A DNA stretch of 64,000 nucleotides from Macrosoma leucophasiata (Eukaryota; Arthropoda; Insecta; Lepidoptera; Hedylidae). The translations under genes and the position numbers were made by a program. The stretch lies in contig JAWQUS010000007.1 in the NCBI GenBank assembly GCA_036365455.1, forward strand, positions 18,244,001-18,308,000, in the 5' to 3' direction. This document shows, in pieces, positions 60,801-64,000 of this stretch. Every line of letters starts with the position of its first letter. Position 1 is the stretch's first letter. The notes beneath the pieces were generated by a model. That model was given only the letters and a program-made list of their open reading frames with translations. It did not search any database and was not told the origin of the DNA.

Positions 60801-63076
60801 TAGTTTTTGCGGCAATCGAGATAAACCGTTCAGCTCTTAAAATGCCCCTTCCCGGCGTACGACGCAAGTCGTAATAAATTTTTCCTTTTAATTAATATTA
60901 TAAATGCGAAAGTAACTCTGTCGGTCTATCTGTCTGTAACCCGATTTTAATGAAATTTGGTACAGAGATAGAGCTGACTTTGAGAAATAACATAGGCATA
61001 ACATACTTAGTTATTTATAAAACGACATCCACATGGGCGAAGCCGCGGGTAACAGCTAGTCTTATTATATTTCCTTACTTTTTAAGTAGGTTTCATCCTT
61101 GTATATCCTTTGCACGGCTCTGTAATTTTCCGGCACAGAGGCATAACACCTTAGGCCTCAGGAGTGGAAACGCATCTGTATTTTGACCTTGGCCTTTGTG
61201 TGGGTGTATATAGGCTGCAGTCATCACTTAACATCAATGTGAATTGCAAGCTTGTTTACCACTTCCATTGCATAAAAAAATATTTTTTCTTATTTTTTTT
61301 GGCGCAAAAATTTAAAATATGACATATACCAAAAAAAAAAAAAAAAACACCCAACACTGACCTTGTAATGTCTAACTACGAGTTGCAGAATATGGAAGAG
61401 TTGCTGCACCGAGTGTCCGTCTTCAACTATGATCTTCTTGGTCCAGTGGGTGAGCATAGTGTTGCCGTCCTCCATGCGCTGCGGCATCGCCGGCGTCAGG
61501 ATTTCCAACGCCTGTCGCACCACAGACCTTGCCTCTACCGCGTGCGCCTTTAGTAAACTGTGGAATACTGTACAAAAACACACATACTGAAATTATACAG
61601 TATGTTAATTTAATTGCCAAGACAACTCGAATGGATAGCTTAGACGCATTGATGTCTCTAGTTGCATCATAATACTAATTAATCTGACGTTTATGAGAAC
61701 TGTATCCTGGTTATAATAATAATAATAATGGCAACCCATTATACGTCACTGCTGGGCACGTTTCTCTCCCCTTTTAATTTGCCACTAGCGGTCACCCATC
61801 ACAATTGGTCGGATATCCTGGTTATCCTAAATAAATTAGTGCATTTGTTGTAAAAATTTGTTGTAAAAATTGTTGTTTTTACACTACTTTTAGAATCTTT
61901 GATATGATGAAATTCCAGGAGTCTTAAAGTTTAATTATTTTAAAAACATTTACTGTTAAAATTTGTTATTTTTATTTTCAGGTTGTGTTCAAAGCTTACC
62001 TTGCAAAACGATTCGTTTATGGATTGCGAACTTTGCGATAATATGGCTCAAAAGCAAGTGTCCGTGATACCTAGAAAAGAGAATTGACAAATAAATTAGT
62101 GCATTCAAAGAGTTAATAACCTCACGTTATAATTCACGCTGTTATACCTAGTAGCAGGATCTACATAATTCTTGCCAAGCAGACACGGCCAGGCGAATGT
62201 CATAAGTCTTCGCAGTTTGTTTCCTTGTTTCTTATTGTTCGCGTCGTGTATATGAGCCGACGCTTGTTCGAGCAGTAAACAAGCAAATTGTAGCAGAGAT
62301 ATACGAACTGCATCCGAGCAAGCAAACGGGTTCTCTGGATCTATGACCTGCGAGTTATGAAGCTTTTATCAAATTTCAATTTATAAATTAGCTAGATCAT
62401 TTTGTATAATGTTGTTAATAGTCAGAATACCACATCACCCTCATCATTACTTCATCGCTCCAGCCGAAAGACTGCTGGACAAAGCTTTAACCAAAGACGC
62501 TTACAATTGTTGTGTGTCATTAGCAGGGAATAAGGAGGATAATCGCCACGCTTGACAAGCGGATTGGCGATTGCGGGACGATGCTGCCCATCCCGCGATA
62601 TTATATTTATTACCGCCCTATAAGAATGGGTTGGCCGCCAATGTTTGGTTGACTGACTGCACTAGCAGAAGAAATCGCCCACTAGAAGGCGATAGGATCG
62701 TCAAGTTTCGACGCGTTCACATTATCCTTAGTGAAATTAAATTTAAATATTGGGAAAATTAAGGACTGAAACAAGTAAGTATTTAAAAAAAAAGTACAAT
62801 ATACTACAACAATAACATACTTACATTGTTTATAAACACAGATACAACATTATCAGGGTTGTCTTGGTAGGGCGCAGGGGGTCCTCCAACAATTTTCTGG
62901 CCTTTCTCGAAGCTAACCGCAAAACAAGGTATGAGGATCATTTGCAAGACTTTGGCCTTCAATTCCTGCGACATGGCATCGCTGGCAAAGTGTTCCACGA
63001 AACGGAAAAACGCTGTGCGCTTCCATTCTACGGTGTAATTTTGCGCTACCGTATTCTCTAGGAAGTCACGGAGGAA
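33520..63076 (-). CDS. TRRAP: TRRAP / Nipped-A, C-terminal 31 exons (5' part off the right edge)
   Basis: Scaffold subunit of the SAGA and Tip60/NuA4 histone acetyltransferase complexes, a nuclear PIKK-family pseudokinase that contacts transcription activators. Thirty-one exons join with consistent phases into 2132 residues plus stop. In window residue numbers: HEAT-repeat solenoid about 1-850, FAT region about 850-1660, PI3K-like pseudokinase about 1700-2034, FATC in the last exon. Diagnostic stretches include YTVEWKR, SQNWEHIGQHFWIKQC, KTWRNRLPVV, NSMLGVHASA-like and MRLVEDNPSS. Active-site motifs of real PIKKs (DxxxxN and DFG) are absent, as in all TRRAP proteins. Human TRRAP has 3859 residues, so a little over half is present. 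Introns range from 86 bp to 5.7 kb and are rich in repeats; introns without their own entry show nothing I can identify. Confidence 0.95.
33894..34210 (+). repeat. SINE family A, full-length copy in the last intron
   Basis: Begins CTGCCTCGGTAGCCTAGTAG, has box-B-like GGGTTCGATTCCCGGGTAGG and the same 3' part as 22720-23035, ending TTACAGGCGTGAAGTTACG. Antisense to TRRAP. Confidence 0.85.
34275..34432 (+). repeat. SINE-like repeat family C, copy 4
   Basis: Diverged member in the last TRRAP intron: TTTTATGCCATGAAGTAGTA ... CACTCCTGAGGCCTATGGTA ... AATTACAGGGCCGTACATT. Confidence 0.7.
34852..34991 (-). CDS. TRRAP: TRRAP exon 30 of window (pseudokinase end)
   Basis: Residues 1988-2034: GELDGNRPVPFRLTPNISEL, LTNIGITGPLTASAIAVARC, LVTPNFK. 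Found in the minus strand beyond the long intron. Acceptor TTTGACAG, donor GTACCC (weak after +3). Confidence 0.93.
35487..35658. mobile_element. foldback element enclosing a tRNA-like sequence
   Basis: TGAAATATATTTTATTTAAA(GAAAAATGGA) at 35491-35520 is matched in reverse complement at 35625-35654 with one difference in 30. A few more paired bases on each side extend it to about 35487-35658. The arms bracket a 75-base tRNA-like sequence on the minus strand. It lies in the 5.7-kb TRRAP intron. Confidence 0.8.
35532..35606 (-). tRNA. tRNA-like sequence, probably a tRNA pseudogene
   Basis: The minus strand folds as a cloverleaf: acceptor ACTTCAG/CTGAAGT (7 of 7), T8 A9, D stem GCTC/GAGC, T arm GCGAG TTCGAGT CTCGC with the GTTCGA box B and a D-arm box A (TAGCTCAATTGG). 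The anticodon arm is irregular: GCTGG/CCAGT leaves a 9-base loop ACTAGAATC, in which AGA would follow T. A serine AGA tRNA would need a long variable arm, which is absent. So it is a decayed tRNA or the head of a SINE. Confidence 0.55.
35660..37160. other. intron interior, no gene seen
   Basis: AT-rich TRRAP intron sequence with no recognisable element. A short frame at 36287-36532 has no motif. Near 37090-37160 the word AAAATGAAAATGTCAAAATGG faces its complement (CCATTTTGACATTTTCATTTT), a local inverted repeat just before the retroelement boundary. Confidence 0.45.
37190..37965. mobile_element. GC-rich retroelement fragment flanked by (TTA)n
   Basis: A GC-rich block that contrasts with its surroundings and is bordered on both sides by GATTATTATTAT (37176-37190 and from 37957). 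Insertion in TAA/TTA repeats is known for Dong/R4-clade LINEs, but I see no reverse-transcriptase motif, so the clade is a guess. It may be a LINE untranslated region or a SINE-like derivative. Confidence 0.4.
38435..38815 (+). mobile_element. dispersed element E, second copy
   Basis: Matches 10267-10617 and 11458-11510 contiguously, showing the undisturbed arrangement. Includes repeated CAGTCAGT words at 38536-38580. Confidence 0.65.
39372..39745 (+). repeat. cryptic GTT/GGT-rich simple repeat
   Basis: About 370 bp composed of variants of GGTGTTGGTGGCGTT. The minus strand gives Thr/Pro/Ser-rich open frames purely because of composition; I do not call them genes. Confidence 0.75.
40310..40561 (+). 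mobile_element. Helitron-like element, copy 1 of a close pair
   Basis: From TATAAAAATGCAACCCGTTT to GCAATACGAAGTTTGCCGGG...AGCTAGT. Nearly identical over about 250 bp to 44351-44603, both in TRRAP introns and in the same orientation, so one was recently derived from the other or from a common active source. Confidence 0.65.
40739..40973 (-). CDS. TRRAP: TRRAP exon 29 of window (pseudokinase C-lobe)
   Basis: Residues 1910-1988: MVPKGMVREWAAATFAAPTD, YWTFRKMLTLQLALASFAEY, VLHLTRLNPDMMYLHQDSGL, then LNVSYFKFDVDDTTG. The position of the kinase catalytic loop reads HLTRLNPDMM and that of DFG reads SYFKF, so the catalytic residues are missing. Donor GTGAGT; the next exon is 5.7 kb away. Confidence 0.95.
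41308..41382. other. hairpin with a third related arm
   Basis: ACGATATTTCAGGGTATC (41308-41325) faces GATACCTTGAAATATCGT (41331-41348), one mismatch in 18. A further GATACCTAGAAATATCGT follows at about 41365-41382. Located in the intron between exons 28 and 29. Confidence 0.6.
41597..41705 (-). CDS. TRRAP: TRRAP exon 28 of window (pseudokinase)
   Basis: Residues 1873-1909: GVEYDAPIARYYERLAAVQA then RGSQASHQVLRDILRE. Acceptor TTATTGTAG, donor GTAATT. Confidence 0.94.
41998..42189 (+). repeat. 190-bp intronic repeat, partner of 45870-46057
   Basis: Shares TTTAATCACTTGGAAATAAT ... GTTCCATACTCTCTTTTACA ... GACGGCAAG with the reverse complement of 45870-46057. The two copies are in opposite orientation 3.7 kb apart within TRRAP. 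Just before it (41945-41993) lies a GAACTCGGTTAAAAA element end. Confidence 0.75.
42594..43034 (-). CDS. TRRAP: TRRAP exon 27 of window (pseudokinase N-lobe)
   Basis: Residues 1726-1873: SFLIEEKCRFLSNFSLKTAE, RIARFMPRVEIVQKHNTSAR, RLYIRGHNGKIYPYLVVNDS, SPQMRLVEDNPSSISLLDIY. A fold like PI3K kinases but without a usable ATP-binding motif, as known for TRRAP. Confidence 0.96.
43259..43445 (-). CDS. TRRAP: TRRAP exon 26 of window (before the pseudokinase)
   Basis: Residues 1664-1726: ASESLARRAQAAIQDPVFQK, SQFTADFDFTQPNAMKLQNL, KWVKILEAKTKVLPK. Acceptor CTCTTCAG, donor GTAAGT. Confidence 0.95.
43720..43905 (+). repeat. LINE/SINE-like fragment with GCGGTCACCCATC motif
   Basis: GGGACCGACGGCTTAACGTG ... 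TTTGCCACCAGCGGTCACCC ... GATCTACACCAGCCGCGG. A short relative (TTTGCCACTAGCGGTCACCC) occurs at 61775-61805. I recognise the wording as a common moth repeat but not its class. Confidence 0.5.
44012..44192 (-). CDS. TRRAP: TRRAP exon 25 of window (end of FAT region)
   Basis: Residues 1604-1664: MVWFRENWYEEVLRQLRAGL, TPHTLNFIKKVVSTFGIGIG. The human protein has a longer loop here (GVGLENVSNVSTMFS); the insect exon skips most of it. Donor GTGAGT, ends with one base. Confidence 0.95.
44351..44603 (+). mobile_element. Helitron-like element, copy 2 of a close pair
   Basis: Very similar to 40310-40561 (shares CGGCATCACGCGTGAATGGC and the CATTTTCCCATACAAATAGT segment), ending GGTAAGCTAGT. Lies between exons 24 and 25. 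Confidence 0.65.
44978..45133 (-). CDS. TRRAP: TRRAP exon 24 of window (FAT region)
   Basis: Residues 1552-1603: a Ser-rich linker (ASSKVGESGSSTSSETG), then PIKATLPMWRCSKIMQMQRE and LSSLEGIVDQ. Donor GTATGA. Confidence 0.94.
45565..45702 (-). CDS. TRRAP: TRRAP exon 23 of window (FAT region)
   Basis: Residues 1506-1551: VGRLYPQAVYFPIRTLYLTL, KIEQRERHKTAENIASHMPH. Donor GTAAGT. Confidence 0.95.
45870..46057 (-). repeat. 190-bp intronic repeat, reverse partner of 41998-42189
   Basis: Reverse complement of the copy at 41998-42189, with moderate divergence in the middle. Intron between exons 22 and 23. Confidence 0.75.
46294..46439. mobile_element. 146-bp MITE, TAA target duplication
   Basis: Inverted ends CCCCCTTATTCATAAA and TTTATGAATAAGGGGG, with TAA directly outside both (46291-46293, 46440-46442). 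A three-base TAA duplication fits PIF/Harbinger-type MITEs. Confidence 0.75.
46785..46990 (+). repeat. SINE family B, tRNA-derived
   Basis: The head CCCGGTTAGTCCAGCGGTGC and box-B GGGTTCGATCCCCGC are tRNA-like. The body continues GGTCTGGGTGTTTGTGTAGG and ends GAGCTGTGAGTGTAAGCG plus an AT tail. A reverse copy lies at 63268-63464. Confidence 0.8.
47030..47194 (-). CDS. TRRAP: TRRAP exon 22 of window (FAT region)
   Basis: Residues 1451-1505: VLWMLSFDDEKNSLAEALDK, YSVGVPPVQWLPWIPQLLAC, NVILNLLSH. Donor GTGAGC. A family B SINE ends about 35-40 bases past the donor. Confidence 0.94.
47581..48069 (-). CDS. TRRAP: TRRAP exon 21 of window (FAT region, largest exon)
   Basis: Residues 1288-1450: VPIVDCFQKIRQQVKCHIQM, ESTNFKYFTKEMTAEFYAFK, WALWGDYLEQIFIRDPRQTS, CFLHACRHQNESKSRKYCAK. 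Phase 0 at both ends. These are TPR-like helices of the FAT domain. Confidence 0.96.
48281..48553 (+). mobile_element. repeat family R, copy in the exon 20/21 intron
   Basis: Shares GAATGGACAATTCGACGTCC, GCGAGCGGTCTATTTTTAGT and GGAATTTTAGCAGAGTGTCC with 59490-59768. The ends GGACA...TCG and CGA/AGAGTGTCC are near inverted repeats, which suggests a MITE. Confidence 0.7.
48600..48929. mobile_element. hAT-type MITE, 330 bp, 8-bp target duplication
   Basis: Starts CAGTGATTCCCAAGTGGTC and ends TTTGGGAACCTCTG (inverted ends). CTTTAGAT lies on both sides (48592-48599, 48930-48937), the 8-bp duplication of hAT elements. A second left end, CAGTGATTCCCAAAGTGG, sits inside at 48763, so it is a composite or partly duplicated element. 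Confidence 0.85.
48957..49172 (-). CDS. TRRAP: TRRAP exon 20 of window (FAT region)
   Basis: Residues 1216-1287: SLHDMKAIVKTWRNRLPVVA, HWGAIFTWRQHHYQFIASHY, SNHSMLGVHASAQ. Acceptor GATTCGCAG, donor GTAACT. A hAT-type MITE is inserted 13 bases beyond the donor. Confidence 0.95.
49312..49375 (-). pseudogene. exon-19 copy G, truncated
   Basis: The first 64 bases of the unit (CLRELRRLPRLVSHAHLPL in the native frame, Trp replaced by Leu). Homology stops at CCGCTAGGGTGAGG, which by chance offers a GT that could serve as a donor in the wrong phase. Confidence 0.85.
49412..49530 (-). pseudogene. exon-19 copy F, donor degraded
   Basis: 119 bp, more diverged (CGAGACGTGGC, GCAGCAGAGGCAG). The donor reads GTGATT in place of GTGAGT, so it is the least likely full copy to be spliced. 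Confidence 0.88.
49568..49686 (-). pseudogene. exon-19 copy E
   Basis: 119 bp, identical in its diagnostic changes to copy D, with CTGTAG acceptor and GTGAGT donor. The spacer to copy F is 37 bp (one additional G). Confidence 0.9.
49723..49841 (-). pseudogene. exon-19 copy D (Cys to Tyr, Leu to Phe changes)
   Basis: 119 bp with intact splice-site dinucleotides. It differs from copies B and C at GTACTGGGC (YLREWRR in place of CLREWRR) and GAGACGAAGCG (RFVSH for RLVSH). Shares these changes with copy E, so D and E arose from each other. Confidence 0.9.
49878..49996 (-). pseudogene. exon-19 copy C
   Basis: Same 119-bp copy with intact CTGTAG acceptor and GTGAGT donor, exactly 155 bp from copy B. 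It reads CLREWRRLPRLVSHAHLPLL in the native frame. Confidence 0.9.
50033..50151 (-). pseudogene. exon-19 copy B (119 bp, acceptor and donor present)
   Basis: Bases equal to the 3' 119 bp of exon 19, preceded by GCCCCTGTAG and followed by GTGAGTGTCG. It starts in phase 2 while exon 19 ends in phase 0, so inclusion of this copy alone would shift the frame. All three frames across the copy are free of stops. Confidence 0.9.
50188..50399 (-). CDS. TRRAP: TRRAP exon 19 of window, parent of the exon array (FAT region)
   Basis: Residues 1145-1215: WLVNLYRGYLCICAGGEQQL, CLREWRRLPRLVSHAHLPLL, RAAQQLMELSEAAQIHT. Acceptor ATTGCAG, donor GTGAGT. Joining it directly to exon 20 keeps the frame and matches the TRRAP order. 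Its last 119 bases are the sequence multiplied in the downstream intron. Confidence 0.94.
50713..50983 (-). CDS. TRRAP: TRRAP exon 18 of window (FAT region)
   Basis: Residues 1055-1145: CTLWTNHWIKCAKELNQWDS, DPFLILESSWRNPNWPTMKD, VEYNCPKELG. Donor GTAAGT, ends with one base of an Ala/Gly codon. Confidence 0.95.
51070..51213 (-). CDS. TRRAP: TRRAP exon 17 of window (FAT region)
   Basis: Residues 1007-1054: ETLDSLSDMYELLQEEDMWS, GLWQKHARYRESNVAIAYEQ, QGFFEQAQ. The intron to the next exon is only 86 bp. Confidence 0.95.
51308..51458 (-). CDS. TRRAP: TRRAP exon 16 of window (FAT region)
   Basis: Residues 956-1006: MMKYLGKTHNLWHRMTLNLE, then a less conserved end EALEIYDYETETTTPT. Donor GTATGT. 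Confidence 0.93.
51617..51747 (-). CDS. TRRAP: TRRAP exon 15 of window (FAT region)
   Basis: Residues 913-956: TIMNEMVPFIISGVHVIQRD then PLSALNTFIEALARCNPPVS IKP. Acceptor TTTCCAG, donor GTAAGA, ends in phase 2. Confidence 0.92.
51966..52252 (+). repeat. SINE-like repeat family C, full copy with 3' extension
   Basis: The best-preserved family member: TTTTTATGTTATGGAAGTGG, CATTGATGTTAAGTGATGAC, CACTCCTGAGGCCTAAGGTG, ATTACAGGGCCGTACATTAC, then GGAACACGATAGTGCTGAAC to GGAGCTCTACCACCAGTA. Used as reference for the other copies. Confidence 0.8.
52664..52802. mobile_element. 139-bp foldback MITE
   Basis: AGGGTGAGTTTCACAGACCG(CACTACGAC) at 52664-52692 is exactly complementary to 52774-52802. A second nested pair (AAGTATGCTTAGAACT / AGTTCTAAGCATACTT) follows inside. 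Almost the whole element folds on itself. Confidence 0.85.
52970..53767 (+). mobile_element. GC-rich retroelement with A-rich tail, R1-like by style
   Basis: A GC-rich block in an AT-rich intron ending TTCCCTAGGT and an A-rich tail (53748-53767). It contains a ~100-bp tandem duplication (GTGGTGAGGAGACGGCTGGG from about 53108, GTGGTGGGGAGGCGGCTGGG from about 53207). No reverse transcriptase is present, so it is a LINE end fragment or a derived SINE. Antisense to TRRAP. Confidence 0.5.
53789..53975 (-). CDS. TRRAP: TRRAP exon 14 of window (start of FAT region)
   Basis: Residues 850-912: QRALSQIVCKQWEFLELARR, AAAQLCHMDDTLAHHTWLRL, MPRLWTALDDRQLA. Donor GTACGT. An A-rich retroelement tail lies 15 bases beyond the donor. 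Confidence 0.93.
54383..54614 (-). CDS. TRRAP: TRRAP exon 13 of window, acidic linker
   Basis: Residues 773-850. LLPNISAVINWADSEERKSF is conserved, then an acidic serine-rich linker (DSLDPDKEDVLDMDLDSNSN) corresponds to the disordered charged loop of human TRRAP. Donor GTTAGT. Confidence 0.92.
54732..54970 (-). CDS. TRRAP: TRRAP exon 12 of window (HEAT region)
   Basis: Residues 693-772: DEYLKTTELSMKLEPAFLAG, HIRAKFFEVYDQSVRRRIFD, CSQNWEHIGQHFWIKQCLEL. One of the most conserved TRRAP segments. Donor GTAAGT. Confidence 0.95.
55324..55497. other. 67-bp-arm hairpin in the exon 11/12 intron
   Basis: The left arm 55324-55390 and right arm 55430-55497 are nearly exact reverse complements (one clear mismatch, TTGCG against TCGCG) around a 39-base loop that contains GGAAAGCGACCGAAA. 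The transcript would form a long, almost perfect stem. Confidence 0.88.
55560..55747 (-). CDS. TRRAP: TRRAP exon 11 of window (HEAT region)
   Basis: Residues 631-693: VMKAITRMVEEWVKWRGAAA, LREKSILLVKLMQYVEKRFP, DDLELNAHFLDLINYVYR. Ends in phase 2, donor GTATGT. Confidence 0.94.
56040..56153 (-). CDS. TRRAP: TRRAP exon 10 of window (HEAT region)
   Basis: Residues 593-630: ILALDLLKARVSVMHNDTRK then TFIGTVLVGLIEKTTDAK. Phase 0 at both ends, acceptor TTTCACAG, donor GTGAGA. Confidence 0.93.
56312..56425 (-). pseudogene. decayed partial copy of TRRAP exon 9
   Basis: Matches 56502-56625 within exon 9, sharing GGCGCGACGTGG, GCGGTCGACATA and GCGCAGCAGGCCTTCAGCAT. It lacks the exon borders and has indels (for example a gap around the TGCAGTACCCGCATGAGC part), so it is not a usable exon. 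It sits about 50 bp downstream (in transcript sense) of the parent exon. Confidence 0.85.
56477..56737 (-). CDS. TRRAP: TRRAP exon 9 of window (HEAT region)
   Basis: Residues 506-592: YEELETLYACVSKYAFDGLA, a Gly/Ala/Ser-rich loop, then LMMLKACCASSAGYVDRLLV and DHVAPNPDAATADLL. Donor GTGAGT. A decayed copy of its middle lies in the next intron at 56312-56425. Confidence 0.93.
56882..57158. mobile_element. MITE-like element with ATGTATGTATC inverted ends
   Basis: Left ATGTATGTATCTTCGCGCCA(AGTCCCTTAC), right GTTAGGGACCTGGCGTGAAG(ATACATACAT). The arms pair with a few mismatches over about 30 bp. The right end also occurs near 23700-23735. Confidence 0.7.
57386..57634 (-). CDS. TRRAP: TRRAP exon 8 of window (HEAT region)
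   Basis: Residues 423-505: TALELLVFLLGVLRREQSLA, KPLQRGLAACVASTNAKIVR, LFPTEPSGATQASK. Acceptor TTTTGTAG, donor GTATTG. Confidence 0.93.
58461..58628 (-). CDS. TRRAP: TRRAP exon 7 of window, Gly/Ala-rich linker
   Basis: Residues 367-422. A low-complexity GAGGAGGAGGAG stretch precedes GSPGEQLSRRCVLLLKAALK and the end KLTWLDK. The acceptor is uncertain: GGCACGCAG gives the best alignment, but two other CAG sites lie 15 and 30 bases upstream in frame and none has a good pyrimidine tract. Donor GTCGGT is also weak. Confidence 0.82.
58700..58885 (+). mobile_element. 3' end of an RTE-like LINE, truncated
   Basis: One plus-strand frame reads NHWMRAAWDRLSWQSLW, then a stop, then QWISFG before a (ATG)n tail at 58868-58882. 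Another frame upstream shows RSVGGSPRGRPTTW. The RGRPxxxW / DRxxW / QWxxxG pattern and the short tandem tail match the C-terminus of RTE-clade reverse transcriptase. Frameshift and stop make it dead. Confidence 0.65.
59151..59218. other. short inverted repeat GACGCACAACACTGCTG
   Basis: GACGCACAACACTGCTG at about 59151-59167 faces CAGCAGTGGTGTGCGTC at about 59202-59218, one mismatch in 17, with about 34 bases between. Possibly a tiny MITE in the exon 6/7 intron. Confidence 0.55.
59490..59768 (+). mobile_element. repeat family R, copy next to exon 6
   Basis: Close relative of 48281-48553, with an additional CCCTCGAGAGGCAGTTGAAT. Its right end (CCGAGTGTCCGGGG) lies about 24 bases from the exon 6 donor. 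Confidence 0.7.
59798..59992 (-). CDS. TRRAP: TRRAP exon 6 of window (HEAT region)
   Basis: Residues 302-366: VATSPSGAMKRISGDEAGSS ... KPLDRHHVDVVVNLLLRLAC Q. The first half is a variable linker and the second half is conserved. Donor GTGACC is followed within about 24 bases by the end of a family R repeat. Confidence 0.9.
60227..60400 (-). CDS. TRRAP: TRRAP exon 5 of window (HEAT region)
   Basis: Residues 244-301: VYYPVRHALVGHMVAAMQRL, RRLAVDLAEVALKWELQRIR, then DHSHDDTV. I chose donor GTTAGT; an alternative GTTGTT two codons earlier is weaker. Confidence 0.9.
60455..60640 (+). mobile_element. repeat family R, shorter copy
   Basis: GGACACTTCGACATCTCGCC ... CCTCGAGAGGCAGTTGAATA ... GGAATTTTATCTGAGTGCTC. 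The middle (GAGCGAGCGGTC part) is deleted. Between exons 4 and 5. Confidence 0.65.
60890..61063 (+). mobile_element. Helitron-like fragment ending CTAGT
   Basis: TTAATATTATAAATGCGAAAG ... CCACATGGGCGAAGCCGCGGGTAACAGCTAGT. Same layout as 9484-9657 (which also starts ATTATAAATGCGAATG). Confidence 0.55.
61103..61283 (-). repeat. SINE-like repeat family C, reverse copy
   Basis: The reverse complement of this segment gives the family from ATGCAATGGAAGTGGTAAAC to GGAAAATTACAGAGCCGTGC. In the same sense as TRRAP, between exons 4 and 5. Confidence 0.75.
61362..61567 (-). CDS. TRRAP: TRRAP exon 4 of window (HEAT region)
   Basis: Residues 175-243: VFHSLLKAHAVEARSVVRQA, PAMPQRMEDGNTMLTHWTKK, ending VVRHYK. 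Donor GTCAGT. Its donor is followed, in transcript sense, by a T-rich tract (plus-strand A-run at 61331-61347). Confidence 0.93.
62000..62070 (-). CDS. TRRAP: TRRAP exon 3 of window (HEAT region)
   Basis: A 71-base exon, residues 151-174: YHGHLLLSHIIAKFAIHKRI. It starts in phase 2 and ends with one base (donor GTAAGC). It matches the conserved SGHLLLAHIIAKFAIHKKI segment of TRRAP. Confidence 0.92.
62148..62347 (-). CDS. TRRAP: TRRAP exon 2 of window (HEAT region)
   Basis: Residues 85-151. Reads HIHDANNKKQGNKLRRLMTF and AWPCLLGKNYVDPATR. Ends with two bases of an Arg codon (donor GTATAA, not an ideal match). The intron upstream (62348-62824) includes a weak LINE-like stretch at about 62440-62600. 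Confidence 0.92.
62825..63076 (-). CDS. TRRAP: TRRAP exon 1 of window (HEAT region)
   Basis: Window residues 1-84, phase 0 at both ends. It begins FLRDFLENTVAQNYTVEWKR and contains FVEHFASDAMSQELKAKVLQ. Acceptor CTGTAG, donor GTAAGT. The preceding exons are outside the window. Confidence 0.93.
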
Positions 63077-63144
63077 CTACAGGAAAGAAAAGATCAGTTT
63101 AATTAAATTATTTGTCATAATTTGTAATTTTGATTCTCACGTTC

Positions 63145-63645
63145 ACACTCCTTTTTTGTCATGAAGTGGGAAATAAGCATACAGTTTACACTGATGGTAA
63201 ATAGTAATCTAGCCTTACCTAATCTACATGAAACCAGAGATGTCAATAAAATAAAAATAAAAGACGCTTACACTCACAGCTCCACATTAGGTATTATATA
63301 AACCTGTGCCGTGGATGCCGTTGTACACATACAACACATACACAAACACCCAGACCCGAAACAAATATCTGTAGGCCATACAAATATTTGTTCCGGTGCG
63401 GGGATCGAACCCGCGACCCTTCGAATCGAACGATGTCTTCGCACCGCTGGACTAACCGGGTCGTCAATGTTTCGATTGTTGCCACTCCTGAGGCCTAAGG
63501 CATTATATTATCTCAACAGGAACACTATAGTGATGAATACGACCATTTAGTGGCAAGTAGATTAGGTAATGCTGTGGTGTCTACGCCCGCGAGTTTCGAC
63601 ACTAGGACTCTTGTCACGTCTGATGCTCTACCACCAGTCAAATCA
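63145..63645 (+). mobile_element. family C SINE interrupted by a family B SINE
   Basis: Family C starts near 63150 (TTTGTCATGAAGTGGGAAAT), breaks off at about 63245 (AGATGTCAAT) and resumes at about 63470 (GTCAATGTTTCGATTGTTGCC) to 63645. Between them lies a reverse family B SINE (63268-63464) with an AATAAAATAAAAATAAAA tail on its left side. GTCAAT at both junctions is the probable target duplication. Confidence 0.75.
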
Positions 63646-63784
63646 CATTTATGATTCGATCTCGCTCTGAAGGAAACGCCGAGCATAGCTCTCTTCGTGA
63701 CTGTTTCGGTAAGCGTTTCAGTTCCCTATGTCACCACTGCCAACACACTATTCAAATACCTTGCCTTATTCTTTGACTTTATTC

Positions 63785-64000
63785 TTAACTAGCGGCCCGC
63801 CCCGGCTTTGCTCGGTTGTAATGTTACCTTCCCTCTCCTATTCATCTTAGCGTGATGTTATAAGCCTAAAACCTTCCTCGATAAATGGGGTATCTAACAC
63901 TGAAAGAATTTTTCAAATTGGATCCGTAGTTCTTGAGATTAGCGCGTTCAAGCAAACACACAAACAAACAAACTCTTCAGCTTTATAATATTAATACATA
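63785..64000 (-). mobile_element. Helitron-like element, reverse, running to the window edge
   Basis: ACTAGCGGCCCGCCCCGGCT is the reverse complement of a CTAGT end with a GC-rich hairpin. The other side ends ATAATATTAATAC near the window edge, like the starts at 9484 and 60890. Confidence 0.55.

Overview
The window is nuclear DNA from an insect, most probably a moth or butterfly. It is AT-rich and packed with young and degenerate transposable elements: a Ty3/gypsy LTR element, two mariner copies, tRNA-derived SINEs, Helitron-like elements whose 3' ends read like ...GTCGCGGGCAAAAGCTAGT, and MITEs. Short GC-richer exons are separated by TE-filled introns. The species cannot be named from the sequence.

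The only host gene I can identify is the 3' portion of the TRRAP/Nipped-A gene, on the minus strand from 63076 down to the stop codon at 33520. I traced 31 consecutive exons. All junctions are phase-compatible, with GT..AG borders (one acceptor, exon 7, is weak). Together they encode 2132 residues: the C-terminal part of the HEAT solenoid, the FAT region, the pseudokinase and the FATC tail ending DPAWHPWL. The N-terminal part lies beyond the right edge. TRRAP is the activator-binding scaffold of the SAGA and Tip60/NuA4 acetyltransferase complexes.

Layout. 1-939: no gene. 940-7549: near-intact Ty3/gypsy element with 476-bp LTRs and a CATG target duplication. 7597-8877 and 12932-14088: defective mariners. 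9.4-16.4 kb: nested SINE, Helitron-like and TIR elements. 16.4-33 kb: mostly unique intergenic DNA with a few repeats, three GC-rich patches and one possible promoter/first exon at 30.3-30.8 kb. 33.5-63.1 kb: TRRAP. 63.1-64 kb: an upstream TRRAP intron filled with repeats.

The most unusual feature lies inside TRRAP. The exon that encodes the LREWRRLP segment has been tandemly multiplied downstream of itself. Five further complete 119-bp copies and one truncated copy follow (49312-50151), each complete copy bordered by an AG acceptor and a GT-type donor. The 36-37-bp spacers look like miniature introns. Two other TRRAP exons also have decayed partial copies just 3' of themselves. Other items worth a second look are an in-frame UGA-CUA junction between gag and pol, an RS-rich Gag, strong palindromes in the LTR, and a tRNA-like sequence enclosed by 30-bp inverted repeats.
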